DNA from: a virus
Strand: one strand, 5' to 3'
Virus record (IMG/VR): IMGVR_UViG_3300032180_000013
Span: 1-46,990 of that record
Length of the DNA stretch: 46,990 nt
Of this stretch, positions 30,467 to 37,450 are shown one piece after another. Made by a program: the position numbers and the translations under genes. The first letter of the stretch is position 1, and every line of letters starts with the position of its first letter. The notes below the pieces were generated by a model. The model did no database searches and was not told the origin of the DNA. It worked only from the letters and a program-made list of their open reading frames with translations.

Positions 30467-31276
30467 ATGGCCGACCTCATCACCATCGACGACGACACCC
30501 CGGAGTTCCACCTTCTGCCGCACATCGGGCCGGACGGCTTGATGCGTGCCAAGGGCCTCGTGCCGCGCGATTGGGACAAGCACCCCCAAGGCTGCCTCGC
30601 CATGGCACCGTCCTTCGACCTGGACTTGATTCCCGAAAGCGAATGGCCGGCGCGCATCGCGGAGCAGGAGGCAACTCAGTCGAGCTTGCAGCACATTCGC
30701 GACAAGGGCAATTTCGGCGGGCAGATCCAGAGCTACGACCAGAACGGCAAAGGTTACTGCTGGGCGCATTCGAGTACCTCGGCGGTCACGTTGGCGCGCG
30801 CGGTGAACAATGAGCCGTATGTCCCTCTGTCGGCGTATGCCGTGGCGTGCATCATCAAGAACTACCGCGATGAAGGCGGCAACGGCATCGACTCGATCCA
30901 GTTCATTGCCGACCGTGGAATCCCTTCGGCGCAGTTCTGGCCGATGCAGTCGATGGACCGCTCACATGATAATCCGCAGACTTGGGCCAACGCGGGCTTG
31001 CACAAATGCGTAAAGTTTTTAGACTGCTCCGATGACCAGAGCTTGCGCCGGCAACAGATAGCGACGGCGTTGTTGTTGAACTTGCCGGTGATTGGAGACG
31101 CGGACTGGTGGGGGCACTCAATTTGTTTCACTCGCCTTCTCGGCCCGCATAAGACCAGAATTTGGAACAGTTGGGGCGACTCTTGGTCTCAGGCAGGCAT
31201 GGGCGACCTTGCGGATTCAAAAGCTTTCCCAGATGCGGCTTGGGTAGTCGTTGTCGAAGCTGTTTCGCAGAGCTAA
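30467..31276 (+). CDS. Papain-like (C1 family) cysteine protease
   Basis: 269 residues, ATG 30467. The complete papain catalytic set is in order: Gln92 (oxyanion hole) six residues before Cys98 in SYDQNGKGYCWAHSSTSAV, His217 in DWWGHSICFTRL and Asn234 in RIWNSWGDSWSQAGMG, the last closely matching the family N-S-W-G-x-x-W. The first 80 residues may be a propeptide or a docking domain. No signal peptide is seen. C1 peptidases are unusual in tailed phages; it may mature virion proteins, act in lysis or cut host proteins. Located between membrane-type late genes and an inserted homing endonuclease gene. Confidence 0.88.
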   Translation: MADLITIDDDTPEFHLLPHIGPDGLMRAKGLVPRDWDKHPQGCLAMAPSFDLDLIPESEWPARIAEQEATQSSLQHIRDKGNFGGQIQSYDQNGKGYCWAHSSTSAVTLARAVNNEPYVPLSAYAVACIIKNYRDEGGNGIDSIQFIADRGIPSAQFWPMQSMDRSHDNPQTWANAGLHKCVKFLDCSDDQSLRRQQIATALLLNLPVIGDADWWGHSICFTRLLGPHKTRIWNSWGDSWSQAGMGDLADSKAFPDAAWVVVVEAVSQS

Positions 31277-31824
31277 ATATGTTTCCAACTTCTTCGATTC
31301 GCAATGCTACTGATAGTCGGCACGCCAACTCCGAACTCTGCCGCCAGTTCGCGCAAAGATGCTCCTGCGGTTCGGCGCGCACGAATTGCAAGAACTTGTT
31401 TCTCAGTAAGTTTTACCAAAGGATGCCTTTCGCCTTTTATGTGACGGTCATTCCTCTGATTGTCAGCGCGGTTTTCTTCTGGCGTGCCCCAGCGCAAGTT
31501 GTCGAGCCGATTGTTGGCTGGATTCCCGTCGAGATGCCTAGATTCCATCCCGAGAGGACATGGCCCAATAAAAGATTGAAGAATGAGCCGATGTACGCGG
31601 CAACTTTGCGCCTTGCCGTTATGCACGAGGTTAAGGTAGAGATAGGCGCGCCCAGCCGTGCGGTCCTTCTTGACGCTCGCCTTCAGTCGGTGCCACTTAT
31701 CTGTAAGCAGGGTTCCCCAGCGGCAAGTTCGCCAACGGCTCCACACGGAACCATCATCCCCGACCCGGTAGCCAGGAAATCCGGTGATGTCTCGGTATTG
31801 GACTGTAGAATTATCTTCAGACAT
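31273..31824 (-). CDS. HNH homing endonuclease (NUMOD4-HNH-HTH)
   Basis: 183 residues, leftward, convergent with the protease gene (the stops overlap). Domains in order: NUMOD4 motif YRDITGFPGYRVGDDGSV (about 10-27), HNH_3 core (CRVHRLILQSFIG, then ESRHLDGNPANNRLDNLRWG near 93-112), and a C-terminal helix-turn-helix (KLTEKQVLAIRARRTAGASL, LAAEFGVGVPTISSI). This is the usual architecture of free-standing phage homing endonucleases such as the I-HmuI relatives. Orientation against its neighbours supports insertion as a selfish element. Confidence 0.9.
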   Translation of the reverse strand: MSEDNSTVQYRDITGFPGYRVGDDGSVWSRWRTCRWGTLLTDKWHRLKASVKKDRTAGRAYLYLNLVHNGKAQSCRVHRLILQSFIGPCPLGMESRHLDGNPANNRLDNLRWGTPEENRADNQRNDRHIKGERHPLVKLTEKQVLAIRARRTAGASLRELAAEFGVGVPTISSIANRRSWKHI

Positions 31825-31934
31825 GGCTCGCTCCTATCCAGCGGGTTGTGTTCAGGGCCGGGCGTAGCGTAATAGACTGCGCCCAGCCTGCTTCATTATA
31901 TATGGCGGTTTCGACAACCTAAAGGAGATCATTC

Positions 31935-32096
31935 ATGGCGAAGAAAAAGGATGAGAAATGCCCGTGCTGCAAGACCGATCCGAAAACGTGCGACTGCGCC
32001 AGGTGCCCATGCGGTTGCAAGGCGCTGTGCAGCGGTTGCAAGAAATGCACGGTCTGCTGCGAATGCCCGGTCCAGGAGGAAGCGAGCCCCGCATGA
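31935..32096 (+). CDS. Metallothionein-like Cys-rich peptide
   Basis: 53 residues, ATG 31935 behind a perfect AAAGGAGA; ends at TGA 32094-32096, which overlaps the next ATG. It contains 14 cysteines within residues 9-45 (CPCCKTD, TCDCARCPCGCKALC, CSGCKKCTVCCECP), i.e. C-x-C-C and C-x-C clusters with Lys between them and no aromatic residue. That composition is typical of metallothioneins and could bind several Zn or Cu ions. Not similar by eye to a named bacterial metallothionein family. The function (metal storage, host stress or virion metal supply) is inference. Confidence 0.75.
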   Translation: MAKKKDEKCPCCKTDPKTCDCARCPCGCKALCSGCKKCTVCCECPVQEEASPA

Positions 32097-32278
32097 AAAC
32101 TGAAACACTGATCTCCAAGAAGCTGTTCCTCGCCCGCGTGATTTTCCTTCGCTTCGGCCTCAACCGCTTTGCGAAGGATGTCAACAATCTTTTGGCGCAA
32201 GGCTACAATCTGAAAGGCTTCCAACTTCACCACGGCCTCTTGCGCACGTTCCTGTTCGCCGAGTTGGAGAAACCATGA
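32093..32278 (+). CDS. Small DUF1737-like protein (61 aa)
   Basis: ATG 32093 overlaps the Cys-rich gene (ATGA), MKTETLISKKLFLARVIFLR. The segment RFAKDVNNLLAQGYNLKGFQ resembles the short domain with VN-x-L-x-x-G-(W/Y) seen in DUF1737-type proteins. The stop overlaps the next ATG. Confidence 0.6.
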   Translation: MKTETLISKKLFLARVIFLRFGLNRFAKDVNNLLAQGYNLKGFQLHHGLLRTFLFAELEKP

Positions 32279-32679
32279 TCTGGATAGGCATTATCTTTGG
32301 TTTGCTCGGCTTGCTCCTGACCTGGCTCAAGGGCGTCAACTCGCTTACGACCGAGCAAATGAGGAAGCTTAACGGCATTATCTTCCGGGCTCGACAACTG
32401 GAAGTCACTGCGGTCCCTCTGGGGTGCGAGCCCGGTGGCGTTGAGATGACGACTATGGTTCCCGAGCGCGCCGGCATCTCCGCTCTGCCGACCGATCCGC
32501 AGGCCATGCGCGGAACGATCATCGGCGGCATCGACGGGGCGCTTGGTCATACGTTCCTCATCACCGGCGACAACCGCCGACTCATGACCGGCATGCGCAA
32601 TTACTGGGCGCAAGCCGATGTCGTGCAATTGAACACTCTAATTGCCCTTTTACCTCAAGGAGAAATACATGGACCCTGA
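32275..32679 (+). CDS. Putative membrane-anchored late protein (134 aa)
   Basis: ATG 32275 (MIWIGIIFGLLGLLLTWLKG): one N-terminal membrane helix. The remainder (TVVPERAGISALPTDP-like region, then IGGIDGALGHTFLITGDNRR) is soluble. It overlaps the following gene by 11 nt. No family recognised; with the following small proteins it may form a lysis or envelope module. Confidence 0.62.
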   Translation: MIWIGIIFGLLGLLLTWLKGVNSLTTEQMRKLNGIIFRARQLEVTAVPLGCEPGGVEMTTMVPERAGISALPTDPQAMRGTIIGGIDGALGHTFLITGDNRRLMTGMRNYWAQADVVQLNTLIALLPQGEIHGP

Positions 32680-32845
32680 AAAACTGAAGACGGCGATAAA
32701 GACGGCCGATGCGCCGGCACTGGAAGCTCTGGTCGATTCGCTGTTTGCCGGCCTGGAGGCACGCACCACGAACCCGATTATTCTGGGCTTGCTCAAAGGG
32801 GCGAACACGATCCTGGATTTGGTGCTGTCGAAGTACGGGCTATGA
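32669..32845 (+). CDS. Hypothetical helical late protein (58 aa)
   Basis: ATG 32669 (MDPEKLKTAIKTADAPALEA) behind AAGGAGAAATAC; an upstream in-frame start at 32642 lacks a site. Amphipathic helices with a hydrophobic C-terminal half (TNPIILGLLKGANTILDLVL). Function unknown. Confidence 0.68.
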   Translation: MDPEKLKTAIKTADAPALEALVDSLFAGLEARTTNPIILGLLKGANTILDLVLSKYGL

Positions 32846-32920
32846 CGACGAGGGGGTGGGGTGGGCGGCTTTTGTAAAGGTGGGCAGCTTGCCCTGCCCT
32901 TTTATTCTCGGAGGTTTACC

Positions 32921-33316
32921 ATGAAAACTTTCCTGCGCTTGCTAGGCGACCTGTGCCTGCAACTTGCGCCGCTGCTTTTTGTTCTCGCCATCATCGCGGT
33001 CTGCACGTGCTATGTTGTCGGCCAGGAGTTGCCGCGCAAACGCGATTACGTCGATCTGCCGCGTGCCCGCGATTATGTTGAGACGGCCACGGTGGCAAAC
33101 AAGATTGAGGAGGTGATGTCCAATGAGCCGGCCAGACAGGGCGCATCCTCCAACATGCATATGCCAGGCGTGCATGTGACTCCGGCGAGGCAAGAGCCAG
33201 TTGCCTCGCCATCTGAGGATGATGCCGAAGAGCGCCGCGAACGCCTGAGGCAGTATCGACGAACTTTTAACCCCTGGACCTTCGACTGGAACCGCTCCTG
33301 CACCACGGGCAACTGA
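32921..33316 (+). CDS. Membrane-anchored/secreted late protein (131 aa)
   Basis: ATG 32921 (MKTFLRLLGDLCLQLAPLLF) behind GGAGGTTTACC. Residues 12-33 form a membrane helix or uncleaved signal, ending VVGQELP. Then charged sequence with duplicated motif KRDYVDLPRARDYVET, and a basic C-terminal half (EERRERLRQYRRTFNPWTFD). A spanin-like or envelope role is possible. Confidence 0.66.
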   Translation: MKTFLRLLGDLCLQLAPLLFVLAIIAVCTCYVVGQELPRKRDYVDLPRARDYVETATVANKIEEVMSNEPARQGASSNMHMPGVHVTPARQEPVASPSEDDAEERRERLRQYRRTFNPWTFDWNRSCTTGN

Positions 33317-33335
33317 AGGTAATGGAGGCCGGGCC

Positions 33336-33476
33336 GTGCGCCTGCTCGCGATCTTGTTGGGGCATTGCCTTGAAGGAGCCGAAGCGATTCCCCGGCTCCT
33401 CAAGGCGAACCGCCTGACCGAGCGGCGCTTACGACGGCTCTTTTACGGAGAGCAGATTTTGGCGGTGGCGTTTTGA
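33336..33476 (+). CDS. Hypothetical small basic late protein (46 aa)
   Basis: GTG 33336 (RLLAILLGHCLEGAEAIPRL), strongly basic centre (KANRLTERRLRRLFYGEQI). Weak upstream site (GGAGG 33325). It ends in the 20-nt repeat and its TGA overlaps the next ATG. No family. Confidence 0.5.
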   Translation: MRLLAILLGHCLEGAEAIPRLLKANRLTERRLRRLFYGEQILAVAF

Positions 33477-33480
33477 TGAC
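33461..33480 (+). repeat. Direct repeat at a gene junction, copy 1
   Basis: GGCGGTGGCGTTTTGATGAC, covering a stop codon and the next ATG. 19 of 20 bases match 33591-33610, 130 nt downstream, also at an ATG. Confidence 0.75.
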
Positions 33481-33586
33481 TGACTTAGTTAATGGTGGAG
33501 CTGCCATTCTTGCCATGACGATCATGGTAGGTTTTGTCGGAGTGGTCCTTTGGCTTATCAGCGCCAGCGATAATGACCCGGATTGA
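33476..33586 (+). CDS. Small membrane protein (36 aa)
   Basis: ATG 33476 to TGA 33586: MTDLVNGGAAILAMTIMVGF then VGVVLWLISASDNDPD. One membrane helix with acidic C-terminus. Shares its start context with the next small membrane gene. Confidence 0.6.
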   Translation: MTDLVNGGAAILAMTIMVGFVGVVLWLISASDNDPD

Positions 33587-33590
33587 GTAA

Positions 33591-33610
33591 GGCGGTGGCG
33601 TTTTAATGAC
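33591..33610 (+). repeat. Direct repeat at a gene junction, copy 2
   Basis: GGCGGTGGCGTTTTAATGAC, one base different from 33461-33480; contains the ATG of the next small membrane gene. Confidence 0.75.
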
Positions 33611-33713
33611 GGGGCTTGCTATCGGCGGCTGCGTTGCTGTGCTGGTTCTTGTTCTCTGCCTGATCGGCTGGGTCGTGATCGCCTGGCTCTTGGGGGAGGA
33701 GGACTTTGACTGA
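33606..33713 (+). CDS. Small membrane protein (35 aa)
   Basis: ATG 33606 to TGA 33713: MTGLAIGGCVAVLVLVLCLI then GWVVIAWLLGEEDFD. One membrane helix with an acidic tail. Similar layout to the 36-aa neighbour, so the pair could be a duplication. The stop overlaps the next ATG. Confidence 0.6.
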   Translation: MTGLAIGGCVAVLVLVLCLIGWVVIAWLLGEEDFD

Positions 33714-34084
33714 TGGCCAATGAGATTACGTTGACGGCCTCGCTGTCATGCAACAAGCCGTCGATCATGGGCTCGGCGACCGCGCGCAGCATCGCAAGCT
33801 TGCTGCGAAGCATGACCGGCACAACCTATATCCAGGACACGATGTTGGTCCCCACCTCGGCGACGGTGGTTGCCCTAGGCGGCGTCACGAATCCGCATTG
33901 GAGTTTTTTCATGAACCTTGACGCCACCAACTACCTTCAATTACAGAATGGTGCCTCGGGGGCTGTCTTTCTCCGGCTGGCTGCGGGCGACTTTTTCCTC
34001 GGCCCACTCGACCAAGCATGCGTGCCTTATGCCATCGCCAACACGGCCGCCTGCCAGATGGAATACCTCATTTTGGCAGCCTGA
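33713..34084 (+). CDS. Small virion/decoration-like protein (123 aa)
   Basis: ATG 33713, with GGAGGAGG 14 nt upstream. Uncharged beta-rich sequence (EITLTASLSCNKPSIMGSAT, TVVALGGVTNPHWSFFMNLD, GAVFLRLAAGDFFLGPLDQA) typical of small capsid decoration or fibre-base proteins. Located before scaffold and capsid genes. Related in style to the 145-aa protein at 41342. Confidence 0.68.
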   Translation: MANEITLTASLSCNKPSIMGSATARSIASLLRSMTGTTYIQDTMLVPTSATVVALGGVTNPHWSFFMNLDATNYLQLQNGASGAVFLRLAAGDFFLGPLDQACVPYAIANTAACQMEYLILAA

Positions 34085-34142
34085 ACTTGACCAAGTGCCC
34101 TTTGCTCTTTAGACTTCTGTAAATCGACCGGCCACCGAACCA

Positions 34143-34156
34143 GAGCAGGTGAAGCG
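34143..34156 (+). promoter_or_regulatory. GAGCAGGT late-gene junction element before scaffold
   Basis: GAGCAGGTGAAGCG, 23 nt before GTG 34166. It shares GGTGAAGC with the variant elements at 1358 and 45735. Confidence 0.5.
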
Positions 34157-34165
34157 AATGGATAC

Positions 34166-35254
34166 GTGCCGGAATCTGATCCCAAGCCGGCGGCAGAACC
34201 CGCCAAGACTCTTGTAGACGAATATGATCTCGGCAATACGACCAATAATGCCGAGCCCGCTGGTGTACCTCCATCGAGTGAGCCTTCGGCTGAGTTCACG
34301 CAGCCGGAGGCTCCATTATCTTCCCGTCCTGTTCCACCGAAAGATCCAGTCACCGGCCGTTTCGTGCCGCGCGAGCCGACTCAACAAGAACCAGCTCAGC
34401 AGCGCCGGCATGCGCCGTCCATCGTGCATGACGCGCTGGAGTTCGGCATCCCCGAAGAAGAGATTGAAACTACCGACCCCGGCGAGTTGCAGCGCACGGT
34501 CTTGCACATGCGCCGTCAGGCCCAGAAGCTCAGCCAGGAAAACAACCGCATCCGCCTGATGCAGTCGGGCGGGGAGAACGCCGAGCGCCCGCTGTTCTCC
34601 GCCGAGCCAGGTGTTCCCGTTCCTCAGCAACCGAGCGCTGCTCAAATGGCACCGGCAGCGCCGGCTGCTGAGGCCGATCCGTTCGACACTCTGATCGAGG
34701 CCGGCTACGACAAGGATCTGCTTGCGCCGATCAAGGCCCTGCGCGCCGAAGTGCTGGAGCTGCGCCAGCTCAAACAGCAGGTGCAATCCCTGACACAGCG
34801 CGAAGTGATTCGCCACAACCTCACCCTCGCCGATCAGATCGACCGCGCCTTCGCTTCCCTGCCCGCCGAGTTTGAATCGGTGCTGGGCAAACAGCCGCGC
34901 CATGAAATCGAACCGGGATCGGCGGAAGGCCGGAGACGCATCGCCGTGCTCAACGAAGTCCAGAGCATGGCCAAACAGCCCGGCACGCTGGAACAGAAAA
35001 TCAGCCGCGCTGCCAAGCTTCTTTATGGCACCAACACGCCGGCTGCGCCAGCCGCACCTGAGTCGGCTCGCAATGGTTTGCCAGCCAATGAAGAATGGGA
35101 TCGCGCCGCCCTGGCTCGACCGACGCAGCGCCGCGGCGCCAACGAACCGAAGGGCCGTGAGCTCGCCGAGCGCAGCGTGGCCGCCGCCCTGCGCGAGCTG
35201 GAGTCTGACTCCCAGGCCAACGGCGATTTGCCCGCAGACAGTTTCCTCGAATAG
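34166..35254 (+). CDS. Scaffolding-like protein
   Basis: 362 residues from GTG 34166. Disordered, Pro/Glu/Ala-rich N-terminus; helical middle (TVLHMRRQAQKLSQENNRIR and LEVLELRQLKQQ-type coiled coil near 190-215); charged basic end (RPTQRRGANEPKGRELAERS). Size, composition and place directly before the capsid gene are those of phage scaffolding proteins, which guide prohead assembly and leave before packaging. There is no protease domain inside. Confidence 0.8.
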   Translation: MPESDPKPAAEPAKTLVDEYDLGNTTNNAEPAGVPPSSEPSAEFTQPEAPLSSRPVPPKDPVTGRFVPREPTQQEPAQQRRHAPSIVHDALEFGIPEEEIETTDPGELQRTVLHMRRQAQKLSQENNRIRLMQSGGENAERPLFSAEPGVPVPQQPSAAQMAPAAPAAEADPFDTLIEAGYDKDLLAPIKALRAEVLELRQLKQQVQSLTQREVIRHNLTLADQIDRAFASLPAEFESVLGKQPRHEIEPGSAEGRRRIAVLNEVQSMAKQPGTLEQKISRAAKLLYGTNTPAAPAAPESARNGLPANEEWDRAALARPTQRRGANEPKGRELAERSVAAALRELESDSQANGDLPADSFLE

Positions 35255-35258
35255 GCAA

Positions 35259-35268
35259 GAGCAGGTAA
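35259..35268 (+). promoter_or_regulatory. GAGCAGGTAA late-gene junction element before capsid
   Basis: 22 nt before GTG 35281. It is followed by CAGGAGTTCCCC, in which AGGAG serves as the ribosome site, so the element itself is not the primary Shine-Dalgarno here. Confidence 0.5.
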
Positions 35269-35280
35269 CAGGAGTTCCCC

Positions 35281-36333
35281 GTGGTAGCCCCGAATGCCTT
35301 GACCGCTGTTGCCTTGGGCGATCTGGTCAATACTACCCTGCGCGATCTCGGCGAGATGCGCTTCACGGAAATCGCCACCGATCTCCAGAAGCACACCGCC
35401 ATGCGGAACCTCTTGAAGAAGAGCCGCATTCAACTGGAATCGGGCTTCGGCGTGCAATGGGATGTGATGGTGAATCAGACCGGCGCTGCCGCCAACGTCG
35501 GCCTGGCTGCCGGCGATAACGTCAACATCGTGGACGTGATGGTCCAGGCGACCGCGGATTGGCGGAACTCGACGACGAACTACGCAATCATCGGCCAAGA
35601 AATCGACATGAACCGCGAGCCGCGCAGGATTGTAAATCTTGTGCAGACCCGCCGCATCGCAGCGCTTATCTCACTCGCCGAATTGATGGAAGCGAATTTC
35701 TGGGGACCTCCCGTCGCGTTTACGGACAACGTGACTCCCTGGGGAGTCTATACCTGGGTAGTAAAGAACGCGACCGAAGGATTCAACGGCGGCGCCCCTT
35801 CAGGCTTCACAACCATCGGCCTCAACCCAACGACGTACCCGCGCTGGAATAACTGGACCTACCAATACACCAGCGTCTCGCGCGATGACTTGATCCGGCA
35901 CTGGAGGAAGGCGGCGACGTTCACCGACTTCCAGCCTCCAGTCGATGGCATCCCGACATTCAACACCGGCGACCAGTACGGCTGGTACACAAACTACGGC
36001 GTCATCGGGCCGCTCGAAGAAGCGCTCGAATCGCAGAACGACAACTTGGGAACCGATGTCGCTTCGATGGACGGCAAGGTCATGTTCCGCCGCGTCGGTG
36101 TGACGTGGATTCCGAAACTGGAAGCGGACACAACTAACCCCGTCTTTGGTCTTAATTGGGGCTGGTTCAAGACCTTCATCCTGCGCGGCTGGTGGCTCAA
36201 GGAAACCCGCGTGCCTGTGTATCCGGGGCAGCATACGATGAGCGCGCATTTTGTGGACGCAACTTATCAGTTTATAACGAGAAACCGCCGCTGTCATGCG
36301 GTCCTTTCAACGGGGACGACCAACCCAAGTTGA
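35281..36333 (+). CDS. Major capsid protein (HK97-fold type)
   Basis: 350 residues from GTG 35281. The N-terminal helix region (LVNTTLRDLGEMRFTEIATD, KHTAMRNLLKKSRIQLESG), WDVMVNQTGAAANVGLA, the HWRKAATFTDFQPPVDGIPT segment and the C-terminal LRGWWLKETRVPVYPGQHTM fit phage capsid proteins of podovirus-like phages; the product is acidic-neutral and rich in aromatic residues. Located just after scaffold, as usual. No cleaved delta domain is needed because a separate scaffold gene exists. A homing endonuclease gene sits immediately downstream. Confidence 0.88.
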   Translation: MVAPNALTAVALGDLVNTTLRDLGEMRFTEIATDLQKHTAMRNLLKKSRIQLESGFGVQWDVMVNQTGAAANVGLAAGDNVNIVDVMVQATADWRNSTTNYAIIGQEIDMNREPRRIVNLVQTRRIAALISLAELMEANFWGPPVAFTDNVTPWGVYTWVVKNATEGFNGGAPSGFTTIGLNPTTYPRWNNWTYQYTSVSRDDLIRHWRKAATFTDFQPPVDGIPTFNTGDQYGWYTNYGVIGPLEEALESQNDNLGTDVASMDGKVMFRRVGVTWIPKLEADTTNPVFGLNWGWFKTFILRGWWLKETRVPVYPGQHTMSAHFVDATYQFITRNRRCHAVLSTGTTNPS

Positions 36334-36345
36334 ATAAACGTTTGT

Positions 36346-36831
36346 TTATGCGTGTTGTTGGAGATAGGAGATAGCCGCCCGAAGGAGTTGAAGGTCCTCA
36401 TTGAATAGGCCGATTCGCCTGTTGCAAAGAGAACAAAGGAGCCCGCGAAGTTTCCCGGTGCGATGGTTATGGTCGAGCGAAAGGCGACGAACAGTTTTGG
36501 TGTATGGGCTAATGTGCTGCTCTGCGCCTTTGCAGATTGCGCAGCGGCCGTTCTGCGCTTCGACCATCGCGTCGTACTGGGCGACGGTGATCCCGAAGTC
36601 TCGCTTCAAGTTGCGAGACCGAATCAGTCGCTTGCCCGCAGGCGTTGCAAAGAATTCGCGGACGTTCTTCCTTTGGCACTGTTTGCAATAGCTGTACGGA
36701 TAGTTGCGGCCGTTGTTGGAACTTCGAGCTACGTGAAAAGAATCAAGCGGCAACTTACGCTTGCAACGTTTGCAACGTTTTTTGCCAGTCACCAAATAAC
36801 TGAGTTGCGTCTGCGGTCTGCCGGTTCGCAT
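36346..36831 (-). CDS. Recombination endonuclease VII-like HNH homing endonuclease
   Basis: 161 residues, leftward, start ATG 36831 (MRTGRPQTQLSYLVTGKKRC) with AGGAGA 7 nt before it; a longer frame begins at 36885. Zinc Cys pairs CKRCKRKLPLDSF and CKQCQRKNVREFF precede the endonuclease VII domain: KRDFGITVAQYDAMVEAQNG, RCAICKG, RLSLDHNHRTGKLRGLLCSL and CNRRIGLF. In phages such genes are usually free-standing homing endonucleases. Inserted between capsid and the next virion gene against the direction of transcription. Confidence 0.9.
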   Translation of the reverse strand: MRTGRPQTQLSYLVTGKKRCKRCKRKLPLDSFHVARSSNNGRNYPYSYCKQCQRKNVREFFATPAGKRLIRSRNLKRDFGITVAQYDAMVEAQNGRCAICKGAEQHISPYTKTVRRLSLDHNHRTGKLRGLLCSLCNRRIGLFNEDLQLLRAAISYLQQHA

Positions 36832-36885
36832 GGTTGTCTCCTGAGTGGGCTTACAACTATAGCTTGAGACCTCGAAAGTAGTCAA

Positions 36886-37419
36886 ATGGACCCGCGCCTA
36901 TCACAGCCGTTCTCAATCGACCACGAAGGCAAGCCCGCCGCTCGCAGTGCGAACCTGTCTCCGCTCATGAAAGCGAAGATGGCGACGGCGCACGAGGAAG
37001 GCGGCAAGGTCAATGCCTGCCCGTTCGGCTGCCAAGTGGTCGATCTCGACGAGCACGGTTACTGCCGGCATCTGATCGGCTTCACCAACTCGACGCCCGA
37101 ACAGTGCCAGGCCGGCGAAGGACTGTACGAGCCGATGGTCAGGCGCATGGATGGCCGTGTGGTGCAGGTCGAACGCGAAAAGATAAAAGAGCAGGGCGTC
37201 GATCACGAGGACAAAAAGAAAAGATGGAGCTGGGGCAAGGCTACGCTCCCCAAAGTTTTGCCCTCGGATGTCCTGGTCCGCATCACCAGCAGCTACCGCG
37301 TCTACCGCAATGATCCACCGGCCGCGCCCAAGGCTGAAGAGCCCGCGAAGCCCAAGCGCAAGAGCCGTCCGAAGAAAACTCAGTCACCGGAGCCGGCGCC
37401 TGAACCGGCCGCGACCTAA
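36886..37419 (+). CDS. Zinc-motif late protein with basic tail (177 aa)
   Basis: ATG 36886 (MDPRLSQPFSIDHEGKPAAR). A compact metal motif, CPFGCQVVDLDEHGYCRHLIG (C-x3-C-x10-C-x-H), lies near residues 45-64. The middle is charged; the end is a Lys/Pro/Ala tail of the histone type (KPKRKSRPKKTQSPEPAPEP). The regulatory space before it is occupied by the inserted endonuclease gene. Possibly a capsid-associated or DNA-contacting virion protein. Confidence 0.68.
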   Translation: MDPRLSQPFSIDHEGKPAARSANLSPLMKAKMATAHEEGGKVNACPFGCQVVDLDEHGYCRHLIGFTNSTPEQCQAGEGLYEPMVRRMDGRVVQVEREKIKEQGVDHEDKKKRWSWGKATLPKVLPSDVLVRITSSYRVYRNDPPAAPKAEEPAKPKRKSRPKKTQSPEPAPEPAAT

Positions 37420-37426
37420 GAGCCAA

Positions 37427-37438
37427 GAGCAGGTAAAG
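37427..37438 (+). promoter_or_regulatory. GAGCAGGTAAAG late-gene junction element
   Basis: 24 nt before ATG 37451; the following GGGAAGTTCCCCG resembles the sequence after the copy at 35259 (GGAGTTCCCCG), so similarity extends beyond the core. Confidence 0.5.
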
Positions 37439-37450
37439 GGAAGTTCCCCG

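Noticed and set aside
36334-36349. Small palindrome ATAAAC-GTTT-GTTTAT after the capsid gene as a terminator
   Set aside because: Only six weak base pairs, no GC stem and no T-run.
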